64,000 bases of DNA from Mesorhizobium sp. SARCC-RB16n (GCF_008520305.1 NZ_ML703268.1:150784-214783); one strand, 5' to 3'; counted from the first letter of the stretch, positions 49,273-58,907 are shown. Numbers and translations: made by a program. The notes: generated from the sequence alone by a model not told the origin.

Positions 49273-50217
49273 TCAGCTCTTGGCCAGCAGCGCCTCGACC
49301 TCCTGCAATGTCGGCATCGACGGTGCGGTGCCTGGACGGGTCACGGAAATGCCGGCAATAGCGCAGGCGAAGCGCACCGCCTCCAGAGGCTCCACGCCGC
49401 GCGACAGTGCTGCGGCAAGGCCGCCACTGAAGGCGTCCCCCGCGCCGGTGGTCTCCACGACAGGGCCGGCACTGATGGCTGGAACATGCTCGGAGCGATC
49501 CTTCGTGTGCAGGAGCGCGCCCTTATCGCCGAGCGTGACGATGACCGTGCCGACGCCCTTTTCGAGCAGCTTGCCGGCGGCGGCGCGCGCTTCATCGGGC
49601 GAGGAGACTTTCAGTCCGGTCAATTCCTCCGTCTCTGTCTCGTTAGGCGTGAGATAGTCGCAGAGCGTGTAGATGCGGTCGGGGAGCTTTGCCGCCGGTG
49701 CCGGATTGAGAATGGTCGTCACTCCTGCCCTGCGCGCGATCTCCAGCGCCCGCATCGCGGCTTCGATCGGCTGTTCGAGCTGCGTCACGAAAACACCGGC
49801 ACCACGGATCAGCTCGACATTGGCCTCGATATCCTCAGGCGTGATCAGCATGGCAGCGCCGGGGCTGACGATGATGGCGTTGTTGCCGCTTCCCTCCTCG
49901 ACGAAGATGTAGGCGGCGCCCGTATAGCTGTCCGGCGTGTCGATGGCCGCGCTCTTCACGCCGGCATCCTTCCAGGTCCGCTTGGCCATGTCGGCGAAGG
50001 CATCGACGCCGAGCCGGGTCAGGAACGTGACGTCCGCCCCCAGCTTGCCGGCCGCCACCGCCTGGTTCGACCCCTTGCCGCCTGGCCCCAGCTTGAAGGA
50101 ATTGCCGAGGATCGTTTCGCCCATGCGCGGCTGGCGCTGCGCCCTGTAGGCCGTATCGGCGACGAACACGCCCAATATGACGACAGGCTTCATGACGATC
50201 GGCTTGCCCGAGGCCAT
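49273..50217 (-). CDS. Ribokinase-like PfkB sugar kinase
   Basis: A 314-residue PfkB kinase: GETILGNSFKLGPGGKGSNQAVAAGKLGADV near residues 32-62 and ETTGAGDAFSGG near residue 260 with the catalytic Asp. It resembles ribokinase in length and motifs. The start at 50217 begins MASGKPIVMK; 50193 is an alternative. It is downstream of an RbsD/FucU gene, 4 bases apart, so it may phosphorylate the sugar the mutarotase supplies. Confidence 0.88.
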   Translation of the reverse strand: MASGKPIVMKPVVILGVFVADTAYRAQRQPRMGETILGNSFKLGPGGKGSNQAVAAGKLGADVTFLTRLGVDAFADMAKRTWKDAGVKSAAIDTPDSYTGAAYIFVEEGSGNNAIIVSPGAAMLITPEDIEANVELIRGAGVFVTQLEQPIEAAMRALEIARRAGVTTILNPAPAAKLPDRIYTLCDYLTPNETETEELTGLKVSSPDEARAAAGKLLEKGVGTVIVTLGDKGALLHTKDRSEHVPAISAGPVVETTGAGDAFSGGLAAALSRGVEPLEAVRFACAIAGISVTRPGTAPSMPTLQEVEALLAKS

Positions 50218-50221
50218 GCCG

Positions 50222-50674
50222 CTACTCCGCATCCGGCGGCACGACGCCCTTGCGGAAGGCAAAGCAGCCGTAGAAGCGGCGTTCGCCGGTCTGGATGACG
50301 CAATAAGCCTGCTTTGCGCGTTCGTAGAAGGCGTAACGCTCGACCGGCACCATAGGCCAGGATTTACCCTCGGCGGCGTCGATCTCCTTCTGCACTTCCT
50401 TCTGTACCGTTGGGATCTCGTCGGGCTTGCCGACGATCTCCATGCGGGCTGCCGAGTCGTCGACGAACGTGTCCAGCGGGTAAAGCGACAGCACCGCCTT
50501 CACCACCTGCGCCGCCGAGGCATCGATGCGCAGCACCCGACCGAGCGCCGTCTGGCGCGCGACCGAATCGGACGGGAAGTTGGTGTCGGCGATGATCAGG
50601 TCGTCGCCATGTCCCATCGCGCGCAAAGCCTGGAGCACGTCGGCATTGAGCAACGGATCGATCCCTTTGAGCAT
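50222..50674 (-). CDS. RbsD/FucU family sugar mutarotase
   Basis: The 150-residue protein has MLKGIDPLLNADVLQALRAM, GHGDDLIIADTNFP near 21-34 and RFYGCFAFRKGVV near the C-terminus: FucU/RbsD signatures, including the catalytic His/Asp/Tyr. The family interconverts anomers of fucose or ribose. FucU-like length (about 140-150). It lies between the ABC ATPase (27 bases) and kinase genes (4 bases). Confidence 0.92.
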   Translation of the reverse strand: MLKGIDPLLNADVLQALRAMGHGDDLIIADTNFPSDSVARQTALGRVLRIDASAAQVVKAVLSLYPLDTFVDDSAARMEIVGKPDEIPTVQKEVQKEIDAAEGKSWPMVPVERYAFYERAKQAYCVIQTGERRFYGCFAFRKGVVPPDAE

Positions 50675-50700
50675 GATGTCCTCGTGAAGTGCGTTTGAGA

Positions 50701-51750
50701 TCAGAGACGCTTGCCGGTCTCGGCGTCGAACAAATGGAGATGATCGAGCCTTGGCCGAAGCTTCAGCGTATCGCCGGGCTTGAAGTCGTGGCGCTCGCGA
50801 AACAGCGCCACCATCTCGCCGTCGCCAAAGCGCAGAAAGACCAGGGTTTCCGAACCGGTCGGCTCGACCACGGAAATCTTCGCCGGCACACCATCCGGGT
50901 GGATCTCGAGATGTTCGGGGCGCACACCATAGACGACGGAGCGCCCCTCCTCGACGGCGTTGTTTGGAGCGACCGGGAACAGCGTTCCGGCAATGTCGAC
51001 GCCACCCTTGCGACCGGTACCCTTGAGCAGGTTCATCGACGGCGAGCCGATGAACCCGGCAACGAAAAGATTGGCCGGCCGGTCGAACAGCTCCAGCGGC
51101 GCGCCGACCTGTTCGATGCGACCGTCGCGCATGACGACGATCTTGTCGGCCATCGTCATGGCTTCGATCTGGTCGTGGGTGACATAGATGGTGGTGGTCT
51201 TCAGCCGCTGGTGCAGTTCCTTGATCTCGGTGCGCATCTGCACGCGCAGCTTGGCGTCGAGGTTCGAAAGCGGCTCGTCGAACAGGAATACCTGCGGATT
51301 GCGCACGATCGCGCGACCCATGGCGACGCGCTGACGCTGGCCGCCGGAAAGCTGGCGCGGATAGCGCTTCAGATAGGGGCTGAGGTCGAGGATGTCGGCG
51401 GCGCGCTTGACCCGCTCGGCCACCACGGCCGGATCGGTCTTGCGCAACTTGAGCGCGAAGGCCATGTTCTGCTCGACCGTCTTGTGCGGATAGAGCGCAT
51501 AGTTCTGGAACACCATGGCGATGTCGCGCTTGGCCGGCGGCAAATGATTGACGACACGATCGCCGATGACGATCGTGCCGCCGGAGACGGTCTCCAGCCC
51601 CGCCACCATCCTGAGCAGCGTGGACTTGCCACAACCGGATGGGCCGACCAGCACGACGAACTGGCCATCGGCAATGTCGACGCTGACTTCGTGCAGAACC
51701 TTGACGGTTCCAAATGCCTTGGCCACATTGCTGATCGCGACTTGAGCCAT
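50701..51750 (-). CDS. CUT1 sugar ABC transporter ATPase (UgpC/MsmX type)
   Basis: A 349-residue ATPase: Walker [10 protein letters not shown] near 37, [14 protein letters not shown] near 133, Walker [17 protein letters not shown] near 155, and a TOBE domain in the C-terminal third ([11 protein letters not shown]). Such ATPases serve CUT1 sugar importers. It is divergent from the binding protein and permease genes, so the promoter region between (51751-52025) probably serves both. Confidence 0.94.
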   Translation of the reverse strand: MAQVAISNVAKAFGTVKVLHEVSVDIADGQFVVLVGPSGCGKSTLLRMVAGLETVSGGTIVIGDRVVNHLPPAKRDIAMVFQNYALYPHKTVEQNMAFALKLRKTDPAVVAERVKRAADILDLSPYLKRYPRQLSGGQRQRVAMGRAIVRNPQVFLFDEPLSNLDAKLRVQMRTEIKELHQRLKTTTIYVTHDQIEAMTMADKIVVMRDGRIEQVGAPLELFDRPANLFVAGFIGSPSMNLLKGTGRKGGVDIAGTLFPVAPNNAVEEGRSVVYGVRPEHLEIHPDGVPAKISVVEPTGSETLVFLRFGDGEMVALFRERHDFKPGDTLKLRPRLDHLHLFDAETGKRL

Positions 51751-51846
51751 CGTTCCCCCATCGGCCCCACTGGCCGTAGGCGCAGAAGCTAACCAACGCG
51801 ACCTGTCAGGGCAAGTCGGTCCCTTATAGATAAAAACCCGTTCTCG

Positions 51847-51875
51847 TTGACACGGCGTTTGGTTGTGAGAATAGT
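51847..51875 (+). promoter_or_regulatory. Possible promoter for the CUT1 binding protein gene
   Basis: TTGACA (51847-51852), 17 bases, then AATAGT (51870-51875). The -35 is a perfect consensus, the -10 is weak. It would give a leader of about 145 bases before 52026. The rest of the 275-base divergent spacer shows no clear operator. Confidence 0.4.
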
Positions 51876-52025
51876 GACGGGCGCCGATCCGAACGCCGGT
51901 ACTCTACCCGAAAAACGGAACCCGAAGCGACGCAGGTTGGGGTCGTGGTTTCGCTTCTGAACAAGGCCAGCGCCGGGCACGATTGGCACTTCGATTCACG
52001 ACTAACGTTCTGGGAGGAATAGTCC

Positions 52026-53690
52026 ATGAGAGTAGATCTTTACGAAAAACTGGTCCGTGCCGGCGCTACCAGACGCGACATACTGAAAGGCGCGGCCAGC
52101 ATGGCCGCGATCGCGGCGGCATCGGGCGCGGGCCTCGGCGCCTTGACGCGTCCTGCCTCCGCGGCAAGCGAACTTCGTGCGAAAATCCTGCAGATTCCCG
52201 GCGTTGGCAAAGGCCAGCCGACCGATGCCGATTTCCAGAAGGTCGGCGAGCTCTGTCTCGATGCGACCAAGGCAAGTGTCAAGCAAGGCGAGTTTGCCGG
52301 GGTCGAGCTTGCGTTCATGGGCCTCAACAACCAGAACCTGCACAATGTGCTGTTCCGCGGCTTCCTGAAGCCATGGGAGACCTATACCGGCGCCAAGATC
52401 AACTGGATCGATCTGGCGCAAGCGGATTACAACGCCCGCCTGCAGCAGTCGATCGCCACCGGAACCGTCGACTTCGACATTGCCGAGATGGGCGCGCCTT
52501 TCGAAGGCGATGTCTGCGGCAAGGGACTCACTTCGGAAATGCCCGACTGGGTCAAGAAACAGATCGATCTCGACGACCTCGTCAATTATCTGAAGCCGCC
52601 GGTCGGCACCTGGGATGGCAAGCAGTATCGCGTCACCATCGACGGCGACACGCACAATTTCAACTACCGCACCGACGTGTTCGCCGACGCGGATCTCGCC
52701 AAGCAGTGGAAGGACGGCGGCGGTGCCGGCGAATGGGGCGTGCCGAAGACCTGGCAGCAGGTGCAGGCCGTCACCAAGTTCCTCAAGGGCAAGAAATTCA
52801 AGGGCCAGGATGTCTATGGCTACCTCGATGCGCCCAAACCATGGGGCGGTTTCGGCTTCTACTTCCTCGGCAGCCGTGCCAGCGCCTATGCCAAGCATCC
52901 CGACGATAAGGCCTGGCTGTTCGACGCCGACACGATGAAGCCACGTATCAACAACCCGGCCTGGGTGCGTGCCATCCAGGACGTGATCGACGCGCTGCCA
53001 TCAGAACCCGCCGACCAGATCAACGCCGACCCGAACACCACTGGTTTCCAGCAGTTCCTGGCCGGAACCGGTTCAATGATCCCCTGGTGGGGTGACATCG
53101 GCTCCAATGCCAAAACCAACGATTCCTCGGTGATTGGCGACCTTTGCGGCTTCGACATCCTGCCGGGCTCGGATGACGTCTACAATTCCAAGACCGGCAA
53201 ATGGGACAAGCTGCCGGGCGGACCGAACTACGCGCCCAACCTCGCCTATCTCGGCTGGGGCGTCTATGTCATGGCCCGCGTCGACAGCGATCCGAAGAAG
53301 CACAAGGCAGCCTGGAGCGCGGCGGCGCATCTCGGTGGCAAGGATCTGGCAATCTGGACGGCGATGTATCCGTCCGGCTTCCAGTGCTACCGCAACAGCC
53401 AGCACGACATCGACGAATGGGTGGCCGCCGGCTACGACAAGGCCTTCATCACGAACTACCTCGACTCCCAGTTCAACTCTTACAATCATCCGAATGGTGC
53501 TATCGAGCCACGTATCCCCGGCATCTTCCAATACTACAGCGCTGCCGAGGACATCCTGGCCAATACGTTCGCAGGCAAGATGAAGGCACAGGAGGGTGCC
53601 GATGCCATTGCCGCCGCCTGGGAGAAGCTGACCGACCAGATCGGCCGCGAGAAGCAGATCAAACTCTATAAGGCCTCGCTCGGCGCCTAG
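52026..53690 (+). CDS. CUT1 sugar ABC transporter, binding protein with Tat-type signal
   Basis: A 554-residue extracellular solute-binding protein of family 1, longer than most (about 420). The N-terminus has TRRDILKGAASMAAIAAAS, a twin-arginine signal, suggesting folded export to the periplasm. WIDLAQADYNARLQQSIATG near residue 130 and FQQFLAGTGSMIPWWGDIGS near 340 mark the sugar-binding lobes. GGGAGGA lies 10 bases before the ATG. Substrate unknown. Confidence 0.9.
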   Translation: MRVDLYEKLVRAGATRRDILKGAASMAAIAAASGAGLGALTRPASAASELRAKILQIPGVGKGQPTDADFQKVGELCLDATKASVKQGEFAGVELAFMGLNNQNLHNVLFRGFLKPWETYTGAKINWIDLAQADYNARLQQSIATGTVDFDIAEMGAPFEGDVCGKGLTSEMPDWVKKQIDLDDLVNYLKPPVGTWDGKQYRVTIDGDTHNFNYRTDVFADADLAKQWKDGGGAGEWGVPKTWQQVQAVTKFLKGKKFKGQDVYGYLDAPKPWGGFGFYFLGSRASAYAKHPDDKAWLFDADTMKPRINNPAWVRAIQDVIDALPSEPADQINADPNTTGFQQFLAGTGSMIPWWGDIGSNAKTNDSSVIGDLCGFDILPGSDDVYNSKTGKWDKLPGGPNYAPNLAYLGWGVYVMARVDSDPKKHKAAWSAAAHLGGKDLAIWTAMYPSGFQCYRNSQHDIDEWVAAGYDKAFITNYLDSQFNSYNHPNGAIEPRIPGIFQYYSAAEDILANTFAGKMKAQEGADAIAAAWEKLTDQIGREKQIKLYKASLGA

Positions 53691-53789
53691 ATGGACCCTT
53701 GATATAAGTCTCGGCCCGGCGTCACATCATCGCCGGGCCGAGTTTTGACCGGCTCTTGTTCGGTCAGTGTGGCAGAAGAGGCGAGAGGC

Positions 53790-54911
53790 GTGGCTGAACA
53801 GACTTCGACCACGAATGCGTGGCCGGCAAATTCCGCACCAATGGATCTGATCCCGCCTGGCCGCAAACGCCTCGGCTGGGCACTGATGGCCTTGGCCACA
53901 TTCGGCCTCCTGGCGACAATCCTGCTTCAGATCCTCTACAAGAGCGAGGTCGATACGATCGGCTTCGAGACCTGGCGACCGGTCGTCTATGCCTACGTGC
54001 TGTGGGGCGTGGCTATCGGCATCGGCCAGGTGCTGACGCGTGGCGAGGACGGCCAGCGCGCGCTGTTCCTGCTGCCGGCCCTGCTGTTCACCATCGCCAT
54101 GGTGATCTTCCCGACGCTGTTCGGCTTCTACATCGCGCTGACGGACTGGAACCTGAGTTCTTTCTCGGGCCGAAAATTCAACGGGCTCGACAATTTCTGG
54201 CAGATGCTGGGCGATCCCTACTACCGCAATGCGCTGTTCAATATGGTGCTTTATGTGCTGGCGGTGCTGGTGGAATATGTCATCGCCTTCGCGCTGGCGC
54301 TGTTGCTCAACGCACAGATCCGGGCGCGAAAATTCTTCCGTGTCGTCTTCCTGATGCCGCTGATGCTGTCGCCGGTCGCGGTGTCCTGGATGATCGGCAA
54401 ATCGCTGATGGAGTACCGGTTCGGCCCGGCAGCGACGCTGGCGCGCCACCTCGGCTGGGACAATCCCGCCTTCTTCTCCGACCCGATCACAGCTCGCATT
54501 TCGGTCATGATGCTGGACGCCTGGACCTTCATTCCGTTCATGATGATCATGCTGCTGGCCGGACTGCAGGCGATGTCGCGCGAGGTGCTGGAGGCGGCAC
54601 GTGTCGATGGCGCCAGTGCATGGCAAACCTTCTGGCAGGTCACCTTCCCGCTGATGCTGCCGGTGTCGGTGACCGCCGTCGTCCTGCGCATCATCTTCAA
54701 GCTGAAGCTTGCCGACATCATCATCACGGTGACGTCGGGCGGCCCGGGCGGTGCCACCGATTCCGTGTCGAGCTTCATCTACCGCGAATACCGCGACCGC
54801 TCGAATGTCGGCTACGGCACCATGCTGGCGATGGCCTATCTTGTCATCATCGTCGTGTTCGTGACCTGGCTCCTGAAGATCGCCAACCGCTTCGTGCGCA
54901 ACGTCAACTAG
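53790..54911 (+). CDS. CUT1 sugar ABC transporter permease 1 (MalF-like)
   Basis: A permease of about 373 aa with 8 or so helices, including two extra N-terminal ones, and the EAA loop EVLEAARVDGASAWQTFWQV near residue 267. It pairs with the next permease. The start is unclear: TTG 53745, GTG 53769 or GTG 53790, chosen for a GAAGAGG region upstream. A 12-base gap to the next permease. Confidence 0.9.
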   Translation: MAEQTSTTNAWPANSAPMDLIPPGRKRLGWALMALATFGLLATILLQILYKSEVDTIGFETWRPVVYAYVLWGVAIGIGQVLTRGEDGQRALFLLPALLFTIAMVIFPTLFGFYIALTDWNLSSFSGRKFNGLDNFWQMLGDPYYRNALFNMVLYVLAVLVEYVIAFALALLLNAQIRARKFFRVVFLMPLMLSPVAVSWMIGKSLMEYRFGPAATLARHLGWDNPAFFSDPITARISVMMLDAWTFIPFMMIMLLAGLQAMSREVLEAARVDGASAWQTFWQVTFPLMLPVSVTAVVLRIIFKLKLADIIITVTSGGPGGATDSVSSFIYREYRDRSNVGYGTMLAMAYLVIIVVFVTWLLKIANRFVRNVN

Positions 54912-54923
54912 AGCGGCCGGATC

Positions 54924-55841
54924 ATGAGTGTTCAGACCACCGACTATACCGTCTCCGAAATCCGCTCCCCGGCTAGCTTCATCACCAGCCGTGTCTTCAT
55001 CTATGGCGCGCTTGTCTTCTGGGCTTTCATTTGCCTGTTCCCCATCTACTGGACGATAACGACCTCGTTCAAATCGGCGGTCGACGTCACGCAAGGGCAT
55101 CTGATCCCGTTTGTCGACTTCCAGCCGGATTGGAAAGGCTGGCGATCGCTTGGCCTGTCGCCGGACTCGATCTTCCAGACCTCGACCGTGCGCGACGAGT
55201 TCCTCAAGCGTTTCATGAACTCGGTCATCACCTCGGTTGGTGCGTCGAGCCTGGCGATCATCATCGGCAGCCTCGCCGCCTATGGCCTCACGCGCTATCG
55301 CTACAAGTTCGCCTGGTTCAAGAACGAGGATATCTCCTTCTTCTTCCTGTCCCAGCTGATCCTGCCGCCGGTGGTGCTCGCCCTACCCTTCCTGGTGCTC
55401 TACCGCGAGGTCGGGTTGCTCGACACCCGCGTCGGACTGATCCTGCTCTACACGCTGATGGTGCTGCCGATCGTCATCTGGATCATGCGTGACCAGTTCA
55501 ATTCCATCCCCGTCGAACTCGAGGAAGCCGCCCTTGTCGACGGCCTATCGATCTGGGGCGCCTTTTTCCGTATCGTCATGCCGATCGCGCTGCCGGGCAT
55601 GGTCGCCGCCTTCATCCTGGCGATGGTGCTATGCTGGAACGAGTATTTCTTCGCCGCCCTTTTGACTTCGACGGACGCCAAGACAATCCCGGTCATGGTC
55701 GCCAGCCAGACGGGGTCGCAAGGCATCAACTGGTGGTCAATGGCTGCCCTTGCCACCGCGGCGATCGCGCCGCTGGCGATCATCGGCATCGCGCTGGAAC
55801 GCTACCTGATCATGGGCATGACGGCAGGTGCGGTGAAGTGA
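54924..55841 (+). CDS. CUT1 sugar ABC transporter permease 2 (MalG-like)
   Basis: The 305-residue permease has six helices and the EAA loop ELEEAALVDGLSIWGAFFRIV near residue 200, followed by IALPGM. It completes the CUT1 importer with the binding protein and the divergent ATPase. The AYGLTRYRYKFAWF region is before helix 3. A degenerate hairpin remnant follows at 55850-55876. Confidence 0.92.
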   Translation: MSVQTTDYTVSEIRSPASFITSRVFIYGALVFWAFICLFPIYWTITTSFKSAVDVTQGHLIPFVDFQPDWKGWRSLGLSPDSIFQTSTVRDEFLKRFMNSVITSVGASSLAIIIGSLAAYGLTRYRYKFAWFKNEDISFFFLSQLILPPVVLALPFLVLYREVGLLDTRVGLILLYTLMVLPIVIWIMRDQFNSIPVELEEAALVDGLSIWGAFFRIVMPIALPGMVAAFILAMVLCWNEYFFAALLTSTDAKTIPVMVASQTGSQGINWWSMAALATAAIAPLAIIGIALERYLIMGMTAGAVK

Positions 55842-55883
55842 CCGGGCGCCTTCACCTCCCTTGTGGGAGAAGGTAGGGTCGCG

Positions 55884-56627
55884 CTAGGCTTTCAGGATCG
55901 CGCGCAGGTGATCCATGATCATGGCGACGCCCCTCTGTCCGAGTTCTGCCGAGGCATCCGCCGCGCTCGCCGTATACCAGCTTTTGTTATCCGCCAAGTG
56001 AGCGGCATCCACTGCTTCCGGACATAGCGCCAGCATCAGCGACGTCTCGCCGATGCCGGCATGGTCGAACGGATAGTGGCCGTTCATGGCGGCCGGCATC
56101 AGCGGATGCACCTGCACCCAGTTGAAGAAGTTTTCGCCCGCCGCATGTCCGGCATAGTAATCGGCCATCGCCTCCGACCCCCACCAACCCTCGCCGCGCG
56201 TCTTCTCGAGGAAGCGGAAGATCGCCTGTCTGCCGGCGGTCTTGAAAGCGAGATCGGTCGGCATGCCGGCGGCGAAATTCTCGGTCTGGTGATGAATGAT
56301 GGCGTGGATGTTGCGGAAACCGATACGCAGCAGGCTGTAGAACAGTTCCTCGCCGAATGGCGCCAGTTGATTGCCGCCGACCTGAACGGAGCCGCTGCCT
56401 TCCGGTGGCGCGACGGCATAGCTCGCCGCACCGTAATAGAAGGGCGGCAGGATGACGATGTCGCTCTCCTTTTCGAACAGTTCCAGCGTCTTGATGACGG
56501 CCAGTGTGTCCATGCCGACGGCCATGTGCTCGCCATGGTATTCCAGCACGCCGAGCGGCAGTGCGACCGGCCAATTCTGAGCGATCGCCTTACGGATCTG
56601 GTGCGGCAGCATCAGTTCATAGCGCAT
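55884..56627 (-). CDS. Creatininase family hydrolase
   Basis: The 247-residue protein has the creatininase metal motif GVLEYHGEHMAVGMDT near residues 26-41 (E-x-H-G-x-H-x-x-x-x-x-D). HHQTENFAAG near 112, and SLMLALCPEAVD near residue 195. The family includes creatinine amidohydrolases, IolN-type 3-dehydro-scyllo-inosose hydrolases and FAPy deformylases. Here it is paired with a SIS protein, 3 bases downstream of it, next to a sugar transporter, so a ring-opening hydrolase in sugar or cyclitol breakdown is a guess. Confidence 0.85.
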   Translation of the reverse strand: MRYELMLPHQIRKAIAQNWPVALPLGVLEYHGEHMAVGMDTLAVIKTLELFEKESDIVILPPFYYGAASYAVAPPEGSGSVQVGGNQLAPFGEELFYSLLRIGFRNIHAIIHHQTENFAAGMPTDLAFKTAGRQAIFRFLEKTRGEGWWGSEAMADYYAGHAAGENFFNWVQVHPLMPAAMNGHYPFDHAGIGETSLMLALCPEAVDAAHLADNKSWYTASAADASAELGQRGVAMIMDHLRAILKA

Positions 56628-56630
56628 GAT

Positions 56631-57197
56631 CTATTCCATGTTGGTGTGGCGGGCGCGCATCGCTTCCGGCGACGCCGAAGTCAATTCCCTGAGTTTCAGC
56701 ACCATGGTCTCGAACAGCAGGAACAACGCGCCCTCGAACACCGAGCCCATCGGCAGCACCGACGTCTTTTGCGGCCCTTGGTCGTCGGCCATGGTCTGCG
56801 CCGGGATCAGCAGCATCAAATCGGCCAGCCCTGCGGCGCTGCCGTCTGCCTGGGCGGTCAGGAGCAGGACGGTCGCGCCGGCCTCGCGCGCGATGCGCAT
56901 CAGGGTGAGTACGGTCGAGGTTTCGCCAGGCCCGGAACTGACAAGGAAGACATCGCCCTGCCCTACGGGCGGCGTGGTCATGTCGCCGACCACCGAAACC
57001 GGCAGGCCCAGATGATAGAGCCGCATGGCGAAGCCCTTCACCTGCAGGGCTTCGCGGCCGCAGCCATAGGCGACGATCTGTCTGGCACCCGCCAGCATCC
57101 CGCAAGCGGCATCGATCCGGTCGCCATCGACGCGCGCCAGCACCGCGCCAAGCTCGTCGAGCGCGGTCCTGAACATTTGCGAGGCGGAATTGCTCAT
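56631..57197 (-). CDS. SIS-domain protein, sugar phosphate isomerase-like
   Basis: The 188-residue protein is a stand-alone SIS domain: IVAYGCGREALQVKGFAMRL near residue 40, FLVSSGPGETSTVLTLM near 83. It resembles 6-phospho-3-hexuloisomerase and other small SIS isomerases that bind phosphosugars. It sits upstream of the creatininase-family gene, so the two form an operon. The frame goes to 57239; the ATG at 57197 fits. Confidence 0.85.
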   Translation of the reverse strand: MSNSASQMFRTALDELGAVLARVDGDRIDAACGMLAGARQIVAYGCGREALQVKGFAMRLYHLGLPVSVVGDMTTPPVGQGDVFLVSSGPGETSTVLTLMRIAREAGATVLLLTAQADGSAAGLADLMLLIPAQTMADDQGPQKTSVLPMGSVFEGALFLLFETMVLKLRELTSASPEAMRARHTNME

Positions 57198-57387
57198 GGC
57201 CCCTCCGCCGGCGTGCCGGCAATCGAAGATGATCGGCAATTCCCGGTCACGCTTTTTCCCCGAACAGCTTGATTTCGTTCATGCTAGCAACCGCGAAAAT
57301 GCGTGTCCAACGCTCAGCGGTGCTTTTGCCGAGCCACGAGCATGATAGTGTCATGTCAGACAAATCAATCCGGGAAAATCTCAAGAC

Positions 57388-58410
57388 ATGAAGACACGGC
57401 ATTTCGACCGCATCGGCAATGGCGGCATCACCTTCACGGAGCTGGGCTTCGGCACGGCTCCGCTCGGCAATCTTTACCGCGCCGTCTTCGACGAGGACGC
57501 CAATGCGACGCTGGAGGCCGCCTGGGCGACTGGCTGCCGCTACTATGACACGGCACCGCTCTATGGGCTCGGCCTGTCGGAAACACGCCTCAACCCGTTC
57601 CTGCGCTCAAGGAAGCGCGACGACTACGTGCTGTCGAGCAAGGTCGGCCGCATCATGCGCGCCTGCCCGCCAGAGGAGCGCACGGGCATCGGCAAGTTCT
57701 TCGACACGCCGTCGCGCAAGGAGGTCTATGACTACAGCTATGACGGCGTCATGCGCTCGTTCGAGGCCTCGCTGGAGCGGCTCGGCGTCGATCGCATCGA
57801 CATCCTGTTCGTGCACGATGTCGACATCTTCACCCATGGCAGCAAGGAGGCGTCCGACCAGCGCATCGATGAGTTCATGCGCTCGGGCTATTATGGCCTG
57901 CTCGCCCTGCGCGACCAGGGCGTCATCAAGGCGTTTGGCGGCGGCATCAACGAGTGGCAGGTGGCGCAGACACTGGCCGAGCGCGGCGATTTCGATCTGT
58001 TCCTGCTTGCCGGGCGTTATACGCTGCTGGAACAGGAGGCGCTGACCTCTTTCTTGCCGCTTTGCCAGAAACGCGGCATCGGCATCGTTCTCGGCGGCCC
58101 CTACAATTCCGGCATCCTGGCGACCGGACCGAAGCCGGGCGCCTACTACAACTATTCCGAAGCGCCGCAGGATGTGCTCGAGCGCGTGACGCGCATCGAG
58201 GCTGTCTGCAAGCTCCATGGTATCAGGCTGATCGAGGCCGCCCTGCAATTCCCTCTCTTGCACCCGTCGGTGGTTTCGGTCATCCCCGGCGGTCAGCGGC
58301 CTGAAGAAGTCGACAGCAACCGGTCGCTTCTGGACGCGAAACTCCCTGCAGCGCTCTGGGCCGATCTCAAGAAGGAAGGCCTGATGCGGGCGGACGCGCC
58401 GACTGCGTGA
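57388..58410 (+). CDS. Aldo/keto reductase, L-fucose/D-threo-aldose dehydrogenase-like
   Basis: A 340-residue AKR: GFGTAPLGNLY near residue 20, YYDTAPLYGLGLSETRLN with catalytic Asp and Tyr near 51-62, SSKVGR with the Lys near 84, and FVHDVD with the His near 139. The YGLGLSE type occurs in D-threo-aldose (L-fucose) 1-dehydrogenase and pyridoxal 4-dehydrogenase. With the FucU-like gene nearby, lactone-forming oxidation of a fucose-like sugar is plausible. The start at 57388 is an ATG. Confidence 0.88.
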   Translation: MKTRHFDRIGNGGITFTELGFGTAPLGNLYRAVFDEDANATLEAAWATGCRYYDTAPLYGLGLSETRLNPFLRSRKRDDYVLSSKVGRIMRACPPEERTGIGKFFDTPSRKEVYDYSYDGVMRSFEASLERLGVDRIDILFVHDVDIFTHGSKEASDQRIDEFMRSGYYGLLALRDQGVIKAFGGGINEWQVAQTLAERGDFDLFLLAGRYTLLEQEALTSFLPLCQKRGIGIVLGGPYNSGILATGPKPGAYYNYSEAPQDVLERVTRIEAVCKLHGIRLIEAALQFPLLHPSVVSVIPGGQRPEEVDSNRSLLDAKLPAALWADLKKEGLMRADAPTA

Positions 58411-58440
58411 CCGCTCCAGCTTTGCAATGCCAATAAAATG

Positions 58441-58464
58441 AAAAGCCGGGCAAGCCCGGCTTTT
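58441..58464. terminator. Bidirectional terminator between AKR gene and hup
   Basis: AAAAGCCGGGC (58441-58451) and GCCCGGCTTTT (58454-58464) are exact complements around AA. T-runs flank both sides (TTTTCTGG on +, TTTTCATTTTATT on -), so it can end both convergent genes. Confidence 0.85.
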
Positions 58465-58492
58465 CTGGTCTTTTGAAAATGGAAAAAGGCGC

Positions 58493-58765
58493 TTAGTTGA
58501 CGGCGTCCTTGAGGCCTTTGCCGGCCGAGAACTTCGGCACCGTGCGTGCCGGGATCTGCACTTCAGCGCCGGTCTGCGGGTTGCGGCCGGTGGACGCGGC
58601 GCGCTTCGACACGGTGAAATTGCCAAAGCCGACAAGCCGGACATCGCCGCCCTTCTTCAGTTCGCCGGAGATGACAGAAAACACTGCATCAACCGCCGAC
58701 TGCGCGTCACCCTTCGAAATGCTCGCGGCGTCGGCGACTGCGGACACCAGTTCGTTCTTGTTCAT
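58493..58765 (-). CDS. hupB: HU family DNA-binding protein
   Basis: The 90-residue HU protein (MNKNELVSAVADAASISKGD, FGNFTVSKRAASTGRNPQTG near residue 48) compacts and bends DNA. The C-terminal PKFSAGKGLKDAVN is typical. A GAAGGGA Shine-Dalgarno precedes the ATG at 58765; the extended frame to 58789 is unneeded. Its promoter candidate is upstream and it is downstream of lon, the normal order in rhizobia. Confidence 0.97.
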   Translation of the reverse strand: MNKNELVSAVADAASISKGDAQSAVDAVFSVISGELKKGGDVRLVGFGNFTVSKRAASTGRNPQTGAEVQIPARTVPKFSAGKGLKDAVN

Positions 58766-58821
58766 AAAAATTCCCTTCCATGAGAACACCGGAACTTACG
58801 ACTCATCCGGCAGGAAACGGA

Positions 58822-58850
58822 CTTTAGAAAGAAGCGTTCCCGCAACCAAG
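58822..58850 (-). promoter_or_regulatory. Candidate housekeeping promoter of hup
   Basis: On the minus strand CTTGGT (58850-58845), 17 bases, CTAAAG (58827-58822). This fits the rhizobial sigma-70 consensus CTTGAC-N17-CTATAT at 9 of 12 positions, with a leader of about 50 bases before hup. Confidence 0.5.
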
Positions 58851-58907
58851 TCGAAAAGGCAGGAAAAAAGCGGAAAAAGCCCGGAATTCCGGGGTTTTTC
58901 ACATGAA

